From: Streptomyces nymphaeiformis
GTDB taxonomy: Bacteria > Actinomycetota > Actinomycetes > Streptomycetales > Streptomycetaceae
Length of the DNA stretch: 64,000 nt
Assembly (NCBI RefSeq): GCF_014203895.1
Contig: NZ_JACHJY010000007.1
Location: 62,001 to 126,000 of the forward strand
Direction of reading: 5' to 3'
Shown one piece after another: positions 24,182-34,111 of the stretch (positions within the stretch are counted from its first letter, which is position 1; each line of letters opens with the position of its first letter). A model generated the notes under the pieces. It was not told the origin of the DNA, made no database searches, and was given only the letters and a program-made list of their open reading frames with translations. The translations under genes were made by a program, and so were the position numbers.

Positions 24182-25556
24182 CCACCCGTTCCGCCGCCGG
24201 GCCGCGGACCGCCCGCATCCCGGTGACCAGGATGACGGGGACCGTCAGCGCCGCCGCGCCCGCCACGATCCACCCGCAGGCGGCCATCGGGACGGTCGGT
24301 GCCGCCGAGCCGGTCACCGCCGTACTGAAGGCGGCGGACGCGGCCCCCGCGACCGTGGCGCCGAGCAGCACCCCCACCACCGTGGTCAGCACCGCCTCCA
24401 CGGTCAGCATGCGCAGCAGCTGCGACGACGTCGCGCCGACCAGGCGCAGCATGGCGAACTCTCGGCGCCGGCCGGCGGTCACGGCGACCAGGGTGTTGAC
24501 CGTGGAGACGGCCGCGAAGGAGACCAGCAACGCCAGCTCGCTCTGGCGCAGCCAGACGTCGGTGGCCGAGGTGACGCTGGTCGCCGTCGTGCCCGGAGCG
24601 TTCCCGGCGGTACTTGTCATGATCGACATGGTGCCCGACAGGCCCACGAGCAGTGCGACGGGCACCACGGCGGACGAGAGCCTCCGCGCGTACCCGCGCA
24701 GGTTGGCATCGGCCAGCCACCCCGTACGGGGTGCGAGCAGCCGGACCGGCGCGCCCGACACGGCCGCCAGGAGGCGCGCCGCGAGCGGCCCGAGCAGGGC
24801 AACCGCGACCAGCAGCACCAGCGAACCGAGCAGTGCCGCCTGCCCCGCCTTGTCCGCCTGTTCCACCGGCCGCGTCGCCGCGAGCCGCAGCAGCACGGCG
24901 CCGCCCGCGAGAGCGGCGACGCCGGCGAGCAGGCGTGGCGCCCCGGTGCGGCCGTGCTCGGTCGCGCTCGCGGTGAGGGCGGCCGCGGGTGCGATCAGGG
25001 AGATCCGCCGGGCGGCGACGGCCGAGGCGGCCAGGCCGACGGCGAGGGCGGCGGCGAGGGCGGCGGCGAGTGCCACCAGGAGGGGCAGGAAGGTCTCCGG
25101 CACGCGCAGGCCCGGCGCGGCCATGCCCCGTCGCTGGAGCTCGGCGAGGAAGCGGCCCGCCGCGGCCGTGCCGACGGCCCACGCCGGCGCGGCGACCACC
25201 AGCGTCGTCGCGACGACCTGGACGCGGACCAGGCGCCGCGTCTGGCGGGGTGTCGCCGCGATGGTGCGCAGCAGGGCGAGTTCACGGTGCTGCTGCCGGA
25301 GGGCGAAGCCGAGCGCGTTCACCACGACGAAGAAGGCGACCAGGACGGCGATCTCCCCGAACGCGCCCGCGATCACCATCAGTCCGGGCCCGACGTCCGC
25401 TTTTTGCACGGCGTCGCCGGCGGTGAGGTCGGCGGCGAACAGCAGGCCGAACATCGTGACGGTGGTGATGGCCAGGAAGAGCGCGACGGCGAGGCCGACG
25501 AAGGAGGCCGGACGGCGGCGCAGCGGCCCGAGGGCGAGCGTGATCACCGGGCTCAC
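24165..25556 (-). CDS. ABC exporter permease, FtsX/MacB type
   Basis: 463 residues from GTG 25556, overlapping the ATPase stop (GTGA). Two FtsX-like membrane modules are visible: helices near the N-terminus (FVGLAVALFLAITTVTMFGLL), a RQQHRELALLRTIAATPRQ cytoplasmic loop, and a repeat of the same pattern in the C-half (RRREFAMLRLVGATSSQLLR). It probably exports a peptide or lipid with the ATPase upstream. The Gly-rich tail overlaps the kinase start, giving a three-gene ATPase-permease-kinase operon. Confidence 0.92.
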   Translation of the reverse strand: MSPVITLALGPLRRRPASFVGLAVALFLAITTVTMFGLLFAADLTAGDAVQKADVGPGLMVIAGAFGEIAVLVAFFVVVNALGFALRQQHRELALLRTIAATPRQTRRLVRVQVVATTLVVAAPAWAVGTAAAGRFLAELQRRGMAAPGLRVPETFLPLLVALAAALAAALAVGLAASAVAARRISLIAPAAALTASATEHGRTGAPRLLAGVAALAGGAVLLRLAATRPVEQADKAGQAALLGSLVLLVAVALLGPLAARLLAAVSGAPVRLLAPRTGWLADANLRGYARRLSSAVVPVALLVGLSGTMSIMTSTAGNAPGTTATSVTSATDVWLRQSELALLVSFAAVSTVNTLVAVTAGRRREFAMLRLVGATSSQLLRMLTVEAVLTTVVGVLLGATVAGAASAAFSTAVTGSAAPTVPMAACGWIVAGAAALTVPVILVTGMRAVRGPAAERVGGGGG

Positions 25557-26305
25557 CCGCCCAGCCGGCTCAGGCGTTCGCCCACCTGTGCGGCGGAGGG
25601 TCGGTCGAGTTCGTCGACCAGCACGCCGTCGGCGAGCAGCAGCACCCGGTCCGCGTATCCGGCGGCGACCGGATCATGGGTCACCATCACGCAGGTCTGC
25701 CCCTCCTGGTCCACCCCGGTACGCAGCAGGGCGAGGATCTCGTGGCCGGTGGCCCGGTCGAGCGCGCCGGTCGGCTCGTCGGCGAAGAGCACCTGCGGGC
25801 GGGAGACCAGCGCGCGGGCGATGGCCACGCGCTGCTGCTGTCCGCCCGACAGCTGCCCGGGCCGATGCCTTTCGCGCCCGGCCAGCCCGACCCGGGCGAG
25901 CGCGTCGAGCACCCGGCCCCGGTCGGGGCGTGCGCCGGCCAGCCGACCGGGGAGCTCGACGTTCTGGGCGACGGTCATCGCCGGCATCAGGTTGAACGCC
26001 TGGAACACGAACCCGACCCGGCTGCGCCGCAGTTCCGCCAGCCGCCGTTCGGGCAGCCGGGAGATCTCGGTGGTGCCCCACCGGACGGAGCCGCCGGTGG
26101 GCCGGTCCATCCCCGCGAGGCAGTGCAGCAGGGTGGTCTTGCCGGAGCCCGAGGGTCCCATCACCGCCGTGAACGTGCCGGGCGCGAGCGCCACCGACAC
26201 CCCGTTCAGCGCCCGCACGGCCGCCCCGCCCCGCCCGTACACGCGGTGCAGGTCCTCCGCCCGCGCGACGGTTCCCGTATCGATGTCCCTCGCCGTTTCG
26301 ATCAT
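25553..26305 (-). CDS. ABC transporter ATPase, LolD/MacB type
   Basis: 250 residues. Walker A MGPSGSGKTTLLHCLAG, Q-loop VGFVFQAFNLMPAMT, signature GQLSGGQQQRVAIARAL, Walker B VLFADEPTGALD and the switch His in VMVTHDPVAA are all intact. It energises the FtsX-type permease. ATG 26305 starts the operon; an inverted repeat CCCGAACC-CGA-GGTTCGGG lies about 50 bp upstream. Confidence 0.95.
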   Translation of the reverse strand: MIETARDIDTGTVARAEDLHRVYGRGGAAVRALNGVSVALAPGTFTAVMGPSGSGKTTLLHCLAGMDRPTGGSVRWGTTEISRLPERRLAELRRSRVGFVFQAFNLMPAMTVAQNVELPGRLAGARPDRGRVLDALARVGLAGRERHRPGQLSGGQQQRVAIARALVSRPQVLFADEPTGALDRATGHEILALLRTGVDQEGQTCVMVTHDPVAAGYADRVLLLADGVLVDELDRPSAAQVGERLSRLGG

Positions 26306-26352
26306 GTACTCATCGTCGGCGGGCCGGGGGTCTGCGGGCGATGGTGCCCGCC

Positions 26353-26371
26353 CCCGAACCCGAGGTTCGGG
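26353..26371. promoter_or_regulatory. Inverted-repeat operator candidate between ABC operon and LysE gene
   Basis: CCCGAACC-CGA-GGTTCGGG, perfect 8-bp arms with a 3-nt centre, 48 bp upstream of the ABC ATPase start. A plausible target for the LuxR regulator encoded at 21961. Confidence 0.55.
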
Positions 26372-26494
26372 AAACCGAACCCCCTGGGTGAGATGCCGGC
26401 GAAGCACCGGGCGAGCAGGGGCATCAGTCCTGCTGATGCGCCGTGCAGCAGACCTCATTGGACGTGATCGCGGCCGCGGCTCCAGGATGGCCGC

Positions 26495-27148
26495 ATGACC
26501 GTCTCCTCTGCCATCGCTTCCTTCGCCGTCGTGGCCGGCATGCTGACCATCATGCCGGGCCTCGACACCGCTCTGGTGCTGCGCTCCGCCATCACCCTGG
26601 GCAGGCGCCGGGCGTTCGCCACGGCGCTGGGGATCCTCTCCGGCGTGCTCGTGTGGGGCGTGGCCGCCGCCGTCGGCGCCTCGGCGGTGCTCACGGCGTC
26701 CCGACTGCTGTACGACGTGCTGCGCGTGGCCGGTGCCGTGTATCTGGCGTGGCTGGGCATCGGCATGATCCGCCGGACGCTCAAGGAGCGCGGCCGGGCC
26801 TCGGCGGGGGACGCGGCGGACGGAGCGGGGGCCACGGCCTCGGAGGCGACGTGGGCGCGGGCCTGGGCGCGCGGGCTCGGCACGAGCCTGCTCAACCCGA
26901 AGAACGGCGTCTTCTACATGGCGATGCTGCCCCAGTTCATCCCCAGTGGCGCCCCGCATCTGCTGATGGGGGTCGTCCTGGCGGCCGTGCACGACCTGGA
27001 GGGGCTGGTCTGGTTCAGCGCGCTGATCTTCGGCACCCAGCTCGTCCGCCGGTGGCTGAACCGCGCCTCGGTGCAGCGGGTCATCGACTCGGTCACCGGT
27101 GCGGTGCTCGTCGGCTTCGGCATCAAGCTGGCGCTCGGGGACAACTGA
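26495..27148 (+). CDS. LysE/RhtB-family amino acid exporter
   Basis: 217 residues, about six helices. The N-terminal signature MLTIMPGLDTALVLRSAITLGRR matches the LysE family pattern with its Pro-Gly-x-Asp. LLNPKNGVFYMAMLPQF is the second conserved block. It exports amino acids or analogues across the membrane. A CAGGAT hexamer lies exactly 6 nt before the ATG, so the mRNA may be leaderless. Confidence 0.93.
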   Translation: MTVSSAIASFAVVAGMLTIMPGLDTALVLRSAITLGRRRAFATALGILSGVLVWGVAAAVGASAVLTASRLLYDVLRVAGAVYLAWLGIGMIRRTLKERGRASAGDAADGAGATASEATWARAWARGLGTSLLNPKNGVFYMAMLPQFIPSGAPHLLMGVVLAAVHDLEGLVWFSALIFGTQLVRRWLNRASVQRVIDSVTGAVLVGFGIKLALGDN

Positions 27149-27205
27149 CCGCTGGGACGGGCCGGCAGGAACGGCTGACGGACCTGACCCTGCCTGGGCC
27201 GTAGT

Positions 27206-29632
27206 TCACCCGGAGTCCTCCTGGTTTCCGGCGCTCACCGCCACGATCTCGGCCCGGCGCGCCCGGGCCCAGGCGTAGTCCGGGTCCATGGCGAGTGCCC
27301 GGTCCAGGTCGGCGAGGGCCAGGTCGCTGCGGCCCAGGGCGTGCTGGGCGAGGGCGCGGCTGCCGAGCGCCCAGGTGTAGGCGGGGTCGAGTTCCAGGGC
27401 ACGGTCGTACTGGGCGACGGCCTCCGCGTACCGGCCTCGTTCCCGTAGCGTCTCGCCCCGCTCGCCCATCAGCCAGGGGTCTTCCGGCGAGAGGTCCTGT
27501 GCCCGGTCCAGGTCCACGAGTCCGCCGTCGGTGTCGCCCAGCGCGCGCCGGAGTCGTGAGCGCCGTACGAGGGCCCATATGTAGTCGGGTTCCAGGGCCA
27601 GTGCGCGGTCGAGATCCGTCAGCGCCTCGTGCGGGCGGCCGAGGCGGCGCAGCACGTCGGCCCGGCTGGCCAGCGCCCAGGTCGTCGTGGGTGCGATGTC
27701 GAGGGCCCGGTCGAAGTCCGCGAGGGCTTCGTCCAGGCGGCCCGCCACGCGGTACGTCTCGCCGCGGTGGCCTATGGCCCGCTCCCCGTCGGATGCCAGG
27801 GCGCAGGCCCGGTCGTGGTCCTCCAGGGCCCTGTCGAACGCCCCCAGGTCGCGATGGATGACCGCCCGCCCCGTGTACGGCCGGGGAGCCTGCGGTGCCA
27901 GCTCGATCGCCCGGTCGTAGTCGGCGAACGCCTCCGCGTACTGCCTGCGCAGCCGGTGCGCCTGGCCTCGGACCCACAGCGCCTTGGCCCGCTCGTAGTC
28001 GGCGAGTCCCGCCTGGCGGAGGAGCATGTCGAGGACCGTGATCGTGCCGCGTTCCTCGTCCCGCAGCGCGGCGAGGAGCCCGGTCCCCCACTCGCGCAGT
28101 ACGGCCGCGTCGCTGTCGTCGCCCGCCGCCGCGACGGTGTCCGCCCAGCGGCGGGCCACCTCGGGTCCCTCGTCGCAGGCGTCGATGCCGTCGCGCAGTA
28201 CCGCGGGCAGCACCTCGCGCGGGTTCGCGCACAGCTGGTGGTACGTCTCCTCCAGGCGCGCCGCCCGCCAGCCTTCCTCGGACCAGCGCAGGTGGGGGGC
28301 GAGGCCCTGGCCCTCGGTCTCCCGGCGGCCGGAATGGCACTGCGCGAGCCGTTCGTGCGCGGCCCGCCAGCGGTCGGCGGAGGTGGTCCGCTGCAGGCGC
28401 AGCATCGGGGCCCGTACGACGTCGTGGTACTGCGCCCGGCCGCCGCGGACGTCGACGAACGGCAGGGCGCGCAGCCAGCCGAAGAGGTGGGCGGCGGGCT
28501 CGCCGGCCACCGCCCGGAAGACGTCCTCGTCCAGGCGGCGCGGGAGCGCCCCGGCGAGGGCGGCCGCCCTGCGCACCGGGTCGCCCTCCCATTTCAGGAA
28601 CCGTTCGACCGCCGTGGTGCTCGGGTCGTCGACGGCGCCGGCCTGCGCCGCGCTCTCCGCCAGGGTGGAGACGAGGACGGGCAGGCCGTGGGAGAGCCGC
28701 AGCACGTCCCGCACCACGGACTCGCTCTGCACGCCGCGCCCGCTGAGGAAGGCGCGGGTCTCGGACTCGGAGAACGGTGCCAGGGGCAGGTCCACCACGA
28801 GGTCGGCCCAGTCGGCCCAGTACGCCGGGTCGAGGGACCGTTGGCCCGCGAGGGTCACGACGACGTTGCCGGGCAGCGCCCCGTACCGCTCGCCGGCCAG
28901 CAGGTCGCACAGCCAGCGGTCGAGGAACGGCGCGGTCCGCTCGTACGTGTCCAGGAACAGCGCCACCCAGGGGACCTGCTCGGCGACCCGGCCGACCTCC
29001 GCCACGAACACCGGGGTGAGGACCGACACGGGGTCGAGGACCAGCTGGACGTCGTCGTGGCTGCGCAGCCGGGCGCTGAGCACGGTGCGCAGCCGGTCGG
29101 CGCCCTCGGCGACCTGGGCGGGATCGAGGGCGCCGGCGAACGCTCCGACGACCGGGAGCATGCCCAGCCCGGTGAGCGCCGCCTGGGCGGTGACGCGCGC
29201 GGCCGGGGACGGGGCGCCCTGGTCCGTCGCGTCACCGCCGGGCGTGCCGAGGGCGGACTCGGCCTCGTGCCGGCGCTGCCGGTAGGTGTTGAGGAGCCGG
29301 TCGACCGCCTTCAACGGGTGTCCGAGCTCACCGGACCGGGCGCTGACCGCCGCGATGACCTCCACGGCACCGCTCACCGAGTCGTCGGTGAGCACGGTCA
29401 GCGCCTGGTGCTCGCGCGCGATCCGCTCCAGCTCCCGGAGCAGGGACGACTTGCCGATGCCGGCGTTGCCCCGTACGTGGAAGAGGAAGCGGTACGCCGG
29501 GTCGTCGGTTCCCAGGGCGAAGTTCCGGCGGTACGCGTCGAGTTCCGCCGTCCGCCCGAGGAACGCCGCGCGCCTGCGGCGCTGGATCAGCTCACGCATG
29601 GACGGTCTCGGGGAATGAGGGGCAGCGGCCAT
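27206..29632 (-). CDS. STAND-like P-loop ATPase with C-terminal TPR array
   Basis: 808 residues. Residues about 22-330 form an AAA/STAND-like NTPase: FLGRTAELDAYRRNF entry, Walker A GNAGIGKSSLL (55-65) and a Walker B-like WVALFLDTYERT. A helical middle region follows. From about 540 to 795 there are at least seven TPRs of the canonical 34-residue type (A-L-x-D-x-D-R-A-L-x-L-x-P). Such proteins act as signal-transduction or conflict switches, with the TPRs as sensor (family knowledge). It lies 80 bp downstream of a 1173-residue protein gene. ATG 29632 was chosen; ATG 29599 is an alternative. Confidence 0.82.
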   Translation of the reverse strand: MAAAPHSPRPSMRELIQRRRRAAFLGRTAELDAYRRNFALGTDDPAYRFLFHVRGNAGIGKSSLLRELERIAREHQALTVLTDDSVSGAVEVIAAVSARSGELGHPLKAVDRLLNTYRQRRHEAESALGTPGGDATDQGAPSPAARVTAQAALTGLGMLPVVGAFAGALDPAQVAEGADRLRTVLSARLRSHDDVQLVLDPVSVLTPVFVAEVGRVAEQVPWVALFLDTYERTAPFLDRWLCDLLAGERYGALPGNVVVTLAGQRSLDPAYWADWADLVVDLPLAPFSESETRAFLSGRGVQSESVVRDVLRLSHGLPVLVSTLAESAAQAGAVDDPSTTAVERFLKWEGDPVRRAAALAGALPRRLDEDVFRAVAGEPAAHLFGWLRALPFVDVRGGRAQYHDVVRAPMLRLQRTTSADRWRAAHERLAQCHSGRRETEGQGLAPHLRWSEEGWRAARLEETYHQLCANPREVLPAVLRDGIDACDEGPEVARRWADTVAAAGDDSDAAVLREWGTGLLAALRDEERGTITVLDMLLRQAGLADYERAKALWVRGQAHRLRRQYAEAFADYDRAIELAPQAPRPYTGRAVIHRDLGAFDRALEDHDRACALASDGERAIGHRGETYRVAGRLDEALADFDRALDIAPTTTWALASRADVLRRLGRPHEALTDLDRALALEPDYIWALVRRSRLRRALGDTDGGLVDLDRAQDLSPEDPWLMGERGETLRERGRYAEAVAQYDRALELDPAYTWALGSRALAQHALGRSDLALADLDRALAMDPDYAWARARRAEIVAVSAGNQEDSG

Positions 29633-29712
29633 GCGCCCCAGTCTGGCAGCAGGGCGGCGGCTCCGGAGGGAGTCGCCGCGAGAAACCGGACCGGGCGGTC
29701 GGCGGGCGCGTC

Positions 29713-32700
29713 CTAGTCGGCGAGCAGCGCCTCCACCGTGGAGACCGGATTCCACTCGGGGTCGAGGCCGCTCAGCCGCTGGGCGACCCGGTGCCAGGAC
29801 GCCGGGTTCGTGCCGAGTCTGGAGCGGAGGAGGTCCGCGAGGACGGTGCGGGCCTCGGCGGCCTCGGGGGGCGCGTCCGTGCGGCGGGCGGCGCCGCCCA
29901 GGTACGCGAGCAGGCGCGCGGCCGGGGTCGCGAGGCGCACCAGGTCCGCGCCGTCGAGGAGCCCCGCCGTGAGCAGGCCGTCCAGTTGGGTGGACGGCGC
30001 GCGGTGGAACAGGCCGCCGAGGCCGTGCCGGGCCCGCTCCCGGGTGAGTCGCGGGCTGCCGGGCAGACCCTCGGGGCCGGGCTCCGGCAGCAGTGCCGCA
30101 TGCCGCAGTCGTACGTCCTCGGGGACGCCGTCCAGGCGGACGATGTCCTGCCAGTTCGGGAGCGGTTCCTGGGCGTGGGCGGCCTCGAGAGCCTCCCAGG
30201 GCACGGGTTCACCCGGTGGAAGGGACGTGACGAGGTCACGCGTCTGCGGTGCGTGCCGGGCGCGCCTCAGCTTCCGTACGAGCTTCTCCGGCGCCAGTTC
30301 CCGGTCGAGGCGGGCACGGAGGACGGCGGCGGGGTCGGCGGACGCCAGGGCCTTCGCGCACGCGGTGGTGGCGGAGCGCCCCAGCGCGTCCCTGCCCGCG
30401 AGCCGCGTCAGCCGGTCGGCGCCCCCGTGCTCAAGGAGCCTCAGGCAGCCGAGCAGTTGAAGCGCGAGGCCGAGCTTCGAGCCCTCTCTTTCGAGCAGTT
30501 CCTCCACGAGGTCGGGTTCGGCGGAGCACAGCCACATCAGGCCGCCGGCCGGGCACGCGGATCCCTCGGCACGCCAGTCGGCCAGCACCCGGGCGCCCAG
30601 GGACGGCCGCCCGGCGCCGGGCCTCGACCGGGTCACGATCCGGTGGACGATCGGCCGGGGGTTCCAGTGCCGCAGCAGGGCGAGGTCGACCTCGGGGTCG
30701 TCGAGGTCGACGAGGCGCTCCACCGCGCCGCTCCGCTCCATCCAGCGGGACTGGGCCGCGAGGACGCGCAGAGCGTCGGGGTCGCGGCCCGCGAGCAGCC
30801 GGTCGAGGGCGGTGCGCGGTGTGCTGTCGTGGCGCAGCAGGTACGCGGCGAGCAGCCAGGGCGCGTCGGGTCCGAGCCGGGGCAGCACGGCGTCGACCAC
30901 TTCGGCGTCGGCGAGGCAGAGCAGGGTGCCCGCCGGCCAGGCCCACAGGTGGTCGCCGTGTTCCAACAGGCTGATCGCCTCGTCGGGCGTGCCCGGCCTG
31001 GGCCTGCCGATGGGCGGCTCGGCGCCGGCTGCTGGACCGGGACCGTCCTTCGCGCGCTCCAGCGATTCCGTCCAGGTCAGCCCTTCCGAGGCTGCTTCGG
31101 AGGCCGAAACGGTCGCGGCCACGCGGAGCCAGGCGTCGGGGTCGGTGCCGAGATCGGCGCGGAGCCGGCGGGCGAGCGCGGCCCGCCACGCGTCGGCGAA
31201 CGCGAGCCGCTGCCAGTCGTAGGGCAGCAGGAGCAGGCGCCTGGCGGGCAGGAGGTCGAGCAGTTCGTCGGCGGGCAGCACGCCCTGCGCGTAGGCGTGT
31301 TCGGTGTGCTGCGCGTCGTAACCGATCGGCCCGGGGATCAGCGCACGCAGCTGCGCGAGGCCGGGGGCCTCGTACGCGAAGCCGGTCCGGGAGGCGGGCA
31401 CGCCGTGGGCGGCGCAGGCGTCGGTGAACCAGCGCGGGGTGGCAAGGCCGGGAGCGGTCGCCTGCTCGTACGCGGTCAGGGCGCGCAGCACTTCGGGGTC
31501 CTCCGGCCGGGGCGCACCGTCCGGGGCGAGGGAGTACAGCAGGTCGAGTGCGGCCAGGGCGTGCACACGGTGGCCCCGGTGGAGGGCGAGGGGTGAGGGT
31601 TCCGAGGCCGGTGGTGCGGGCTCGGACGGGGGATCGGCCTCGTGAACGACCTCACCCGTGACCTCGTCCGGGGCCTTCCCCGCTTCGACGATCAGTTCCT
31701 CGACCGTGCCCCCGTGTTCGGGCAGCAGGGCATCGAGCTCCGTCCAGGCCCGCCCCCTCTCCCCCAGATGGGTCTCCGTCAGGGCGTGCAGGTCGGCGGC
31801 CGCCGCCGTGCCCAGCAGGTTCCGTTCGGCGAGGCGGGCGAGCGCGGTCAGGGCGTGGGCGGCGGGGCGAGCGGTGCCGATCAGCTCGGCCGGGTCGAGG
31901 AGCCCTGCCGCCGCCATGCCCTCCGCCCAGTCGGCGGCGCTGTGGTCGAGCGCCTCTGCCGCGAGCCGCTGTGCGGGCGGGGTGCTGTTCCCCGCGCGGC
32001 GGCCCCCGGCCCGCCACGGCTCGTTGAGGACGCTCAACCGGAACGCCCGGCGCTGCGTATCGCTCGCCGCCTCGTGACGGGCGAGCTCCTCGCAGGCCTT
32101 GGGCATGAACGGGGTCGCGGCATGGGCCGCGGCGAGCGCGTCGAGATCGTGGGCGTACGGCTCGGACAGCAGGTCACGCAGGGTGCTGGTGCCCCGGGCG
32201 GTGGCGAGCAGCGCGGGCAGCCGGGCCGGGTCCTCGTACGGCTCGGTCCCCGCGCGCAGTCGACGTCGTCCGGTGCCGTCCGGTGCGGCGAGTGCCTCGT
32301 TGACCGTGCCCACGACGGCCGGGTTCAGCAGGGACGCCAGTGCGGGGTCGTCGAGCAGGGTGCGCACGGCGTCCGGGCCGGTCCGCTCCCAGATCCTCAA
32401 CAGGGCGTACTGCTGCGCGGCTTGACGTACGCCCCACCGCAGGGCCGGCACCACGAGCTGCGGGTCGCCCGAGACGAGCAGCGGGGTGAGCCAGGTGCGC
32501 GGGACCTTGCCGTGCGGCGCCGTCAGCTCGGTGCGCAGCGCGTCGTCGAGCGGAACGGTGTCGCGCCGCTCGACGACGGTGCGGCGCAGGGACTGGGTGG
32601 TGCGCGGGTTGCGATAGACGGCCGCGGCGACCTGAGCGTCGCCGACCATGACCAGCCGGGCCAGGGCCCGGGTGTCGAGCCGGGGATGGCGGGCCAGGGC

Positions 32701-33234
32701 GGCCCGGGTGCGGGTGTCGCCGTGGTCGACGACGGCGTCGACGAGCGCGGGCGCCGGGAGGGTCCCGCCGGCGAGCAGCTCCGTCGTCACCCGCTCGGGC
32801 AGGGCGGCGAACGCGGCCGCGGCATGCCGCGGCTCCGAGTGCTCCAGGAGCAGGCCGAGCGTGCGGTGGACGCTGCGGGGCGCGGGCGGAGCGAGCGGGC
32901 CGTCGGACGCCGACGTCACCGGCGGCGCGGCAAGCAGATCGAACAGACCGTCACGATGCCCGGCCAGCGCGTCGTGCAACGCGCGCCAACGGGCCGTGTC
33001 CGCACCGAGATGGCGCCCCGTCGACTCTCTGAGGAGCGCGGCCGTCTCGTCGTCGACCCCACCCGCTGCGTCGACGTCGGCCGCCACCGAGCGCGCGGGC
33101 CGCGCCTGCTCCAGCGCCCGCAGTGCGCCACCACGCGGCGCGCCCGCCCCCTCGGGGTCCCGCCGTGCCGCCCCGAGCACCTCGCGCAGCAGCCGCTCAG
33201 CGTCTCCCACCTGCGTCTCCGTCATGGTCGCCAT
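29713..33234 (-). CDS. Very large helical-repeat-like protein of unknown function
   Basis: 1173 residues, no signal peptide or membrane helix. It is rich in short Leu/Ala helices and recurrent elements such as RAALARHPRLDTRALARL, GDAQVAAAVYRNPRT and GDPQLVVPALRW, which resemble HEAT-like or leucine-rich-variant repeats. No catalytic motif was recognised. Start ATG 33234 (MATMTETQ) is weakly supported; no clear ribosome binding site is seen. It is followed after 80 bp by the STAND-TPR gene on the same strand, so the two probably form a unit. Confidence 0.7.
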   Translation of the reverse strand: MATMTETQVGDAERLLREVLGAARRDPEGAGAPRGGALRALEQARPARSVAADVDAAGGVDDETAALLRESTGRHLGADTARWRALHDALAGHRDGLFDLLAAPPVTSASDGPLAPPAPRSVHRTLGLLLEHSEPRHAAAAFAALPERVTTELLAGGTLPAPALVDAVVDHGDTRTRAALARHPRLDTRALARLVMVGDAQVAAAVYRNPRTTQSLRRTVVERRDTVPLDDALRTELTAPHGKVPRTWLTPLLVSGDPQLVVPALRWGVRQAAQQYALLRIWERTGPDAVRTLLDDPALASLLNPAVVGTVNEALAAPDGTGRRRLRAGTEPYEDPARLPALLATARGTSTLRDLLSEPYAHDLDALAAAHAATPFMPKACEELARHEAASDTQRRAFRLSVLNEPWRAGGRRAGNSTPPAQRLAAEALDHSAADWAEGMAAAGLLDPAELIGTARPAAHALTALARLAERNLLGTAAAADLHALTETHLGERGRAWTELDALLPEHGGTVEELIVEAGKAPDEVTGEVVHEADPPSEPAPPASEPSPLALHRGHRVHALAALDLLYSLAPDGAPRPEDPEVLRALTAYEQATAPGLATPRWFTDACAAHGVPASRTGFAYEAPGLAQLRALIPGPIGYDAQHTEHAYAQGVLPADELLDLLPARRLLLLPYDWQRLAFADAWRAALARRLRADLGTDPDAWLRVAATVSASEAASEGLTWTESLERAKDGPGPAAGAEPPIGRPRPGTPDEAISLLEHGDHLWAWPAGTLLCLADAEVVDAVLPRLGPDAPWLLAAYLLRHDSTPRTALDRLLAGRDPDALRVLAAQSRWMERSGAVERLVDLDDPEVDLALLRHWNPRPIVHRIVTRSRPGAGRPSLGARVLADWRAEGSACPAGGLMWLCSAEPDLVEELLEREGSKLGLALQLLGCLRLLEHGGADRLTRLAGRDALGRSATTACAKALASADPAAVLRARLDRELAPEKLVRKLRRARHAPQTRDLVTSLPPGEPVPWEALEAAHAQEPLPNWQDIVRLDGVPEDVRLRHAALLPEPGPEGLPGSPRLTRERARHGLGGLFHRAPSTQLDGLLTAGLLDGADLVRLATPAARLLAYLGGAARRTDAPPEAAEARTVLADLLRSRLGTNPASWHRVAQRLSGLDPEWNPVSTVEALLAD

Positions 33235-33310
33235 GCTAGGTACGAGCACTGACAGTCGCGGTCGCCGATGATGGGGCGGGCCCGTCCGACGGCTTGTGCG
33301 CCCTCTGGAC

Positions 33311-33967
33311 TCACTCCTGGTGCCACACCAGGGTGTAGCGCCAGAACAGCCGACGGCGCAGCCGTGCGCCGGGCAGCACGCGTCGGGCCTCGTGGACGAT
33401 CTCGGCGAAGCCCATGGTCGCCGGTCGGACCGGAGCCGTCATCGAGGCCGGCGGGCATGCGGTCCGGCCCTTGTTCTTGAGCCAGCCCGTGGCGGCGTTC
33501 AGCGGAATGGCGGCGGCACCGAGCAGATGGTCGACGGGGGTTCGCGCGCTCCAGAGACCGACCACCACCAGGGTCCCTCCGGGCGCCAGGTGTCGGCGGA
33601 AGTGGGTGAGGGCCTCGGTGAACGGCAGGTGATGCAGGGCGGCGACGCAGGTGATGACGTCGTACGAAGGCGCGGGGAGCTCGCCGAGCGCGTCCGTGAC
33701 GCCGTAGGTCACCGGAGCGTCCGGAGGGGTCAGCTCGCGTGCCCGGGCCACGATCGCCTCGTCGCGGTCGATCCCGTCCACTGCCCTGGCGCGTGTGGCC
33801 AGCAGCCGGGCCAGGTCGCCGGTGCCGCAGCCGACGTCCAGGGCCGGGCCGAAGCCGCGCGGGAGCTGCCGCATGATCCACCGGTGATAGTGGGCGTTGT
33901 GGTCCCAGGGGTGGGCGGCGTTGAACCGGCCGAGGGCAAGCAGGAGTCCGCTCCGCGGTGTCGTCAT
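33311..33967 (-). CDS. Class I SAM-dependent methyltransferase
   Basis: 218 residues. Motif I ALDVGCGTGDLARLLA, acidic motif VDGIDRDEAIVARA and the post-motif VITCVAALHHLPF identify a Methyltransf_11/25-type enzyme. The substrate is unknown. It is divergent from an SDR gene, with a 144-bp shared promoter region. Confidence 0.9.
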   Translation of the reverse strand: MTTPRSGLLLALGRFNAAHPWDHNAHYHRWIMRQLPRGFGPALDVGCGTGDLARLLATRARAVDGIDRDEAIVARARELTPPDAPVTYGVTDALGELPAPSYDVITCVAALHHLPFTEALTHFRRHLAPGGTLVVVGLWSARTPVDHLLGAAAIPLNAATGWLKNKGRTACPPASMTAPVRPATMGFAEIVHEARRVLPGARLRRRLFWRYTLVWHQE

Positions 33968-34111
33968 GCGGTCCACTCCATCAGACGGGTCGGCGGCCCC
34001 CGGGACCGAGGCGGCACGGCCGCCACGCTCCCGATCTCCTACGCTTGCGGAATCGGTGATCTTCGTGAACGGCTGGGCGGCCGCACCATGCGCGCCTCGA
34101 AAGGAATGCTC

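Noticed and set aside
22850..24226. Plus-strand frame reading the 24-bp repeats as PYGGPCTA units
   Set aside because: The opposite frame encodes a complete histidine kinase overlapping the permease gene; the plus frame has no recognisable domain or start signal.
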